Assembly (NCBI RefSeq): GCF_007004065.1 | Contig: NZ_VFSV01000012.1 | Span: 26,933-90,932 of the forward strand | Direction of reading: 5' to 3' | Length of the DNA stretch: 64,000 nt | From: Palleronia caenipelagi | GTDB taxonomy: Bacteria > Pseudomonadota > Alphaproteobacteria > Rhodobacterales > Rhodobacteraceae | Part shown: positions 63,738 through 64,000 of the stretch, in pieces | Position numbering within the stretch: position 1 is the stretch's first letter | How the letters are laid out: each line of letters begins with the position of its first letter | The notes under the pieces: model-generated | What the model saw: the letters and a program-made list of their open reading frames with translations, nothing else | Told to the model about the DNA's origin: nothing | The model's database searches: none | Made by a program: the position numbers and the translations under genes

Positions 63738-64000
63738 TGTAGTGTCTGAGGAAGAACGCACAGAAATGACGAAACGGAAACGCTATTCGGCAGAGTTCAA
63801 GGCGAAGGTGGCTTTGGAAGCCATCCGCGAGGAGCTGACGACGGCCGAGCTGGCCAAGAAGTATGACATCCACCCTACCATGATCAGCGGCTGGAAACGG
63901 ACCGCGATTGAGAACATGGCACAGGCCTTCACCGGCCAGGCGACCGCGGAGCCGACGATATCGGCGGCAGAGGTCGGAAAGCTGCACGCCAAAATCGGGC
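63738..64000 (+). mobile_element. Left end of an IS3-type element, continues past the window
   Basis: TGTAGTGTC at 63738-63746 starts with TG, as IS3-family ends do, 20 bp before the transposase OrfA start. The element runs off the window, so its other end and type cannot be confirmed. Confidence 0.5.
63766..64000 (+). CDS. IS3-family transposase OrfA (3' end outside window)
   Basis: The open frame from the ATG at 63766 (GAGGAAG upstream) gives 78 visible residues beginning MTKRKRYSAEFKAKVALEAI, then a helix-turn-helix region (ELTTAELAKKYDIHPTMISG) and the basic WKRTAIENMAQAF stretch. This is the IS3 OrfA pattern. The catalytic OrfB, if present, lies beyond the window. Confidence 0.88.
   Translation, partial: MTKRKRYSAEFKAKVALEAIREELTTAELAKKYDIHPTMISGWKRTAIENMAQAFTGQATAEPTISAAEVGKLHAKIG

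Noticed and set aside
59662..64000. Classic genomic island with direct repeats of the tRNA 3' end
   Set aside because: No second copy of the tRNA 3' end was found in the window and the only recombinase belongs to the IS91-type element.

Overview
The window is about 64 kb of a high-GC alphaproteobacterial chromosome, most likely a member of the Rhodobacterales (Roseobacter group). I base this on gene content and order: a secDF-Mth938-ccmABCDG block, an Irr regulator divergent from fabA-fabB-fabI, an fdxA/carD neighbourhood, an SUV3-like helicase next to an S4 protein, and proteins rich in RARP motifs. No gene order or composition was compared with a database, so I do not name a genus.

Layout. 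Positions 1-9300 hold a partial sugar-type oxidoreductase, gap (glyceraldehyde-3-phosphate dehydrogenase), a DUF6314 gene, purB with a tiny secreted Cys-rich gene behind it, a lipid A-type acyltransferase, a DUF1223 gene and aconitase. 9.3-16.2 kb is one mostly minus-strand block: a DUF6946 protein, the cytochrome c maturation genes ccmABCDG (including a 49-codon ccmD), an Mth938-like protein, then secF, secD and yajC. 16.3-24 kb has a membrane-anchored pentapeptide-repeat protein, a cupin, serS, a TspO-related membrane protein, and der-bamB-yfgM-like. 24-33 kb holds a two-gene RND efflux system, a YdcH/DUF465 protein, an Atm1-type ABC exporter, a LysM protein and a LOG-family enzyme. 33-45 kb holds rarD, trpGD, a DUF4399 gene facing an orphan cbiM under a cobalamin riboswitch, a VOC protein divergent from metY, a SIMPL protein, an unusual PilM-like/PilP-like single polypeptide, a Kef-type antiporter, carD and fdxA. 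45-54 kb holds an S4 protein, the SUV3-like helicase, a TPR protein, SCP2, an alpha/beta hydrolase, miaB, two glycosyltransferase-type genes and irr. 54-59.6 kb is lipid metabolism: fabA, fabB, fabI, an APH-type kinase paired with an acyl-CoA dehydrogenase, then dtd.

A tRNA-Gly(UCC) at 59662-59735 marks the boundary between core chromosome and accessory DNA. From there to the window end there is a gene-free stretch of about 580 bp, then three mobile elements: an IS1182-type element broken by a frameshift and by a palindromic insertion, an IS91-type element with its tyrosine recombinase (both genes frameshifted, the transposase truncated), and the beginning of an IS3-type element that runs off the window.

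No CRISPR array, prophage, rRNA or recognised defence system was seen. The most unusual items are the single-chain PilM/TM/PilP-like protein, the orphan cbiM with its B12 riboswitch, a hairpin that would sequester the metY start codon, the kinase/acyl-CoA dehydrogenase pair, a Rhodobacterales-type glycosyltransferase-like protein with no canonical metal-binding motif, and a 47-bp palindromic insert inside the IS1182 transposase.
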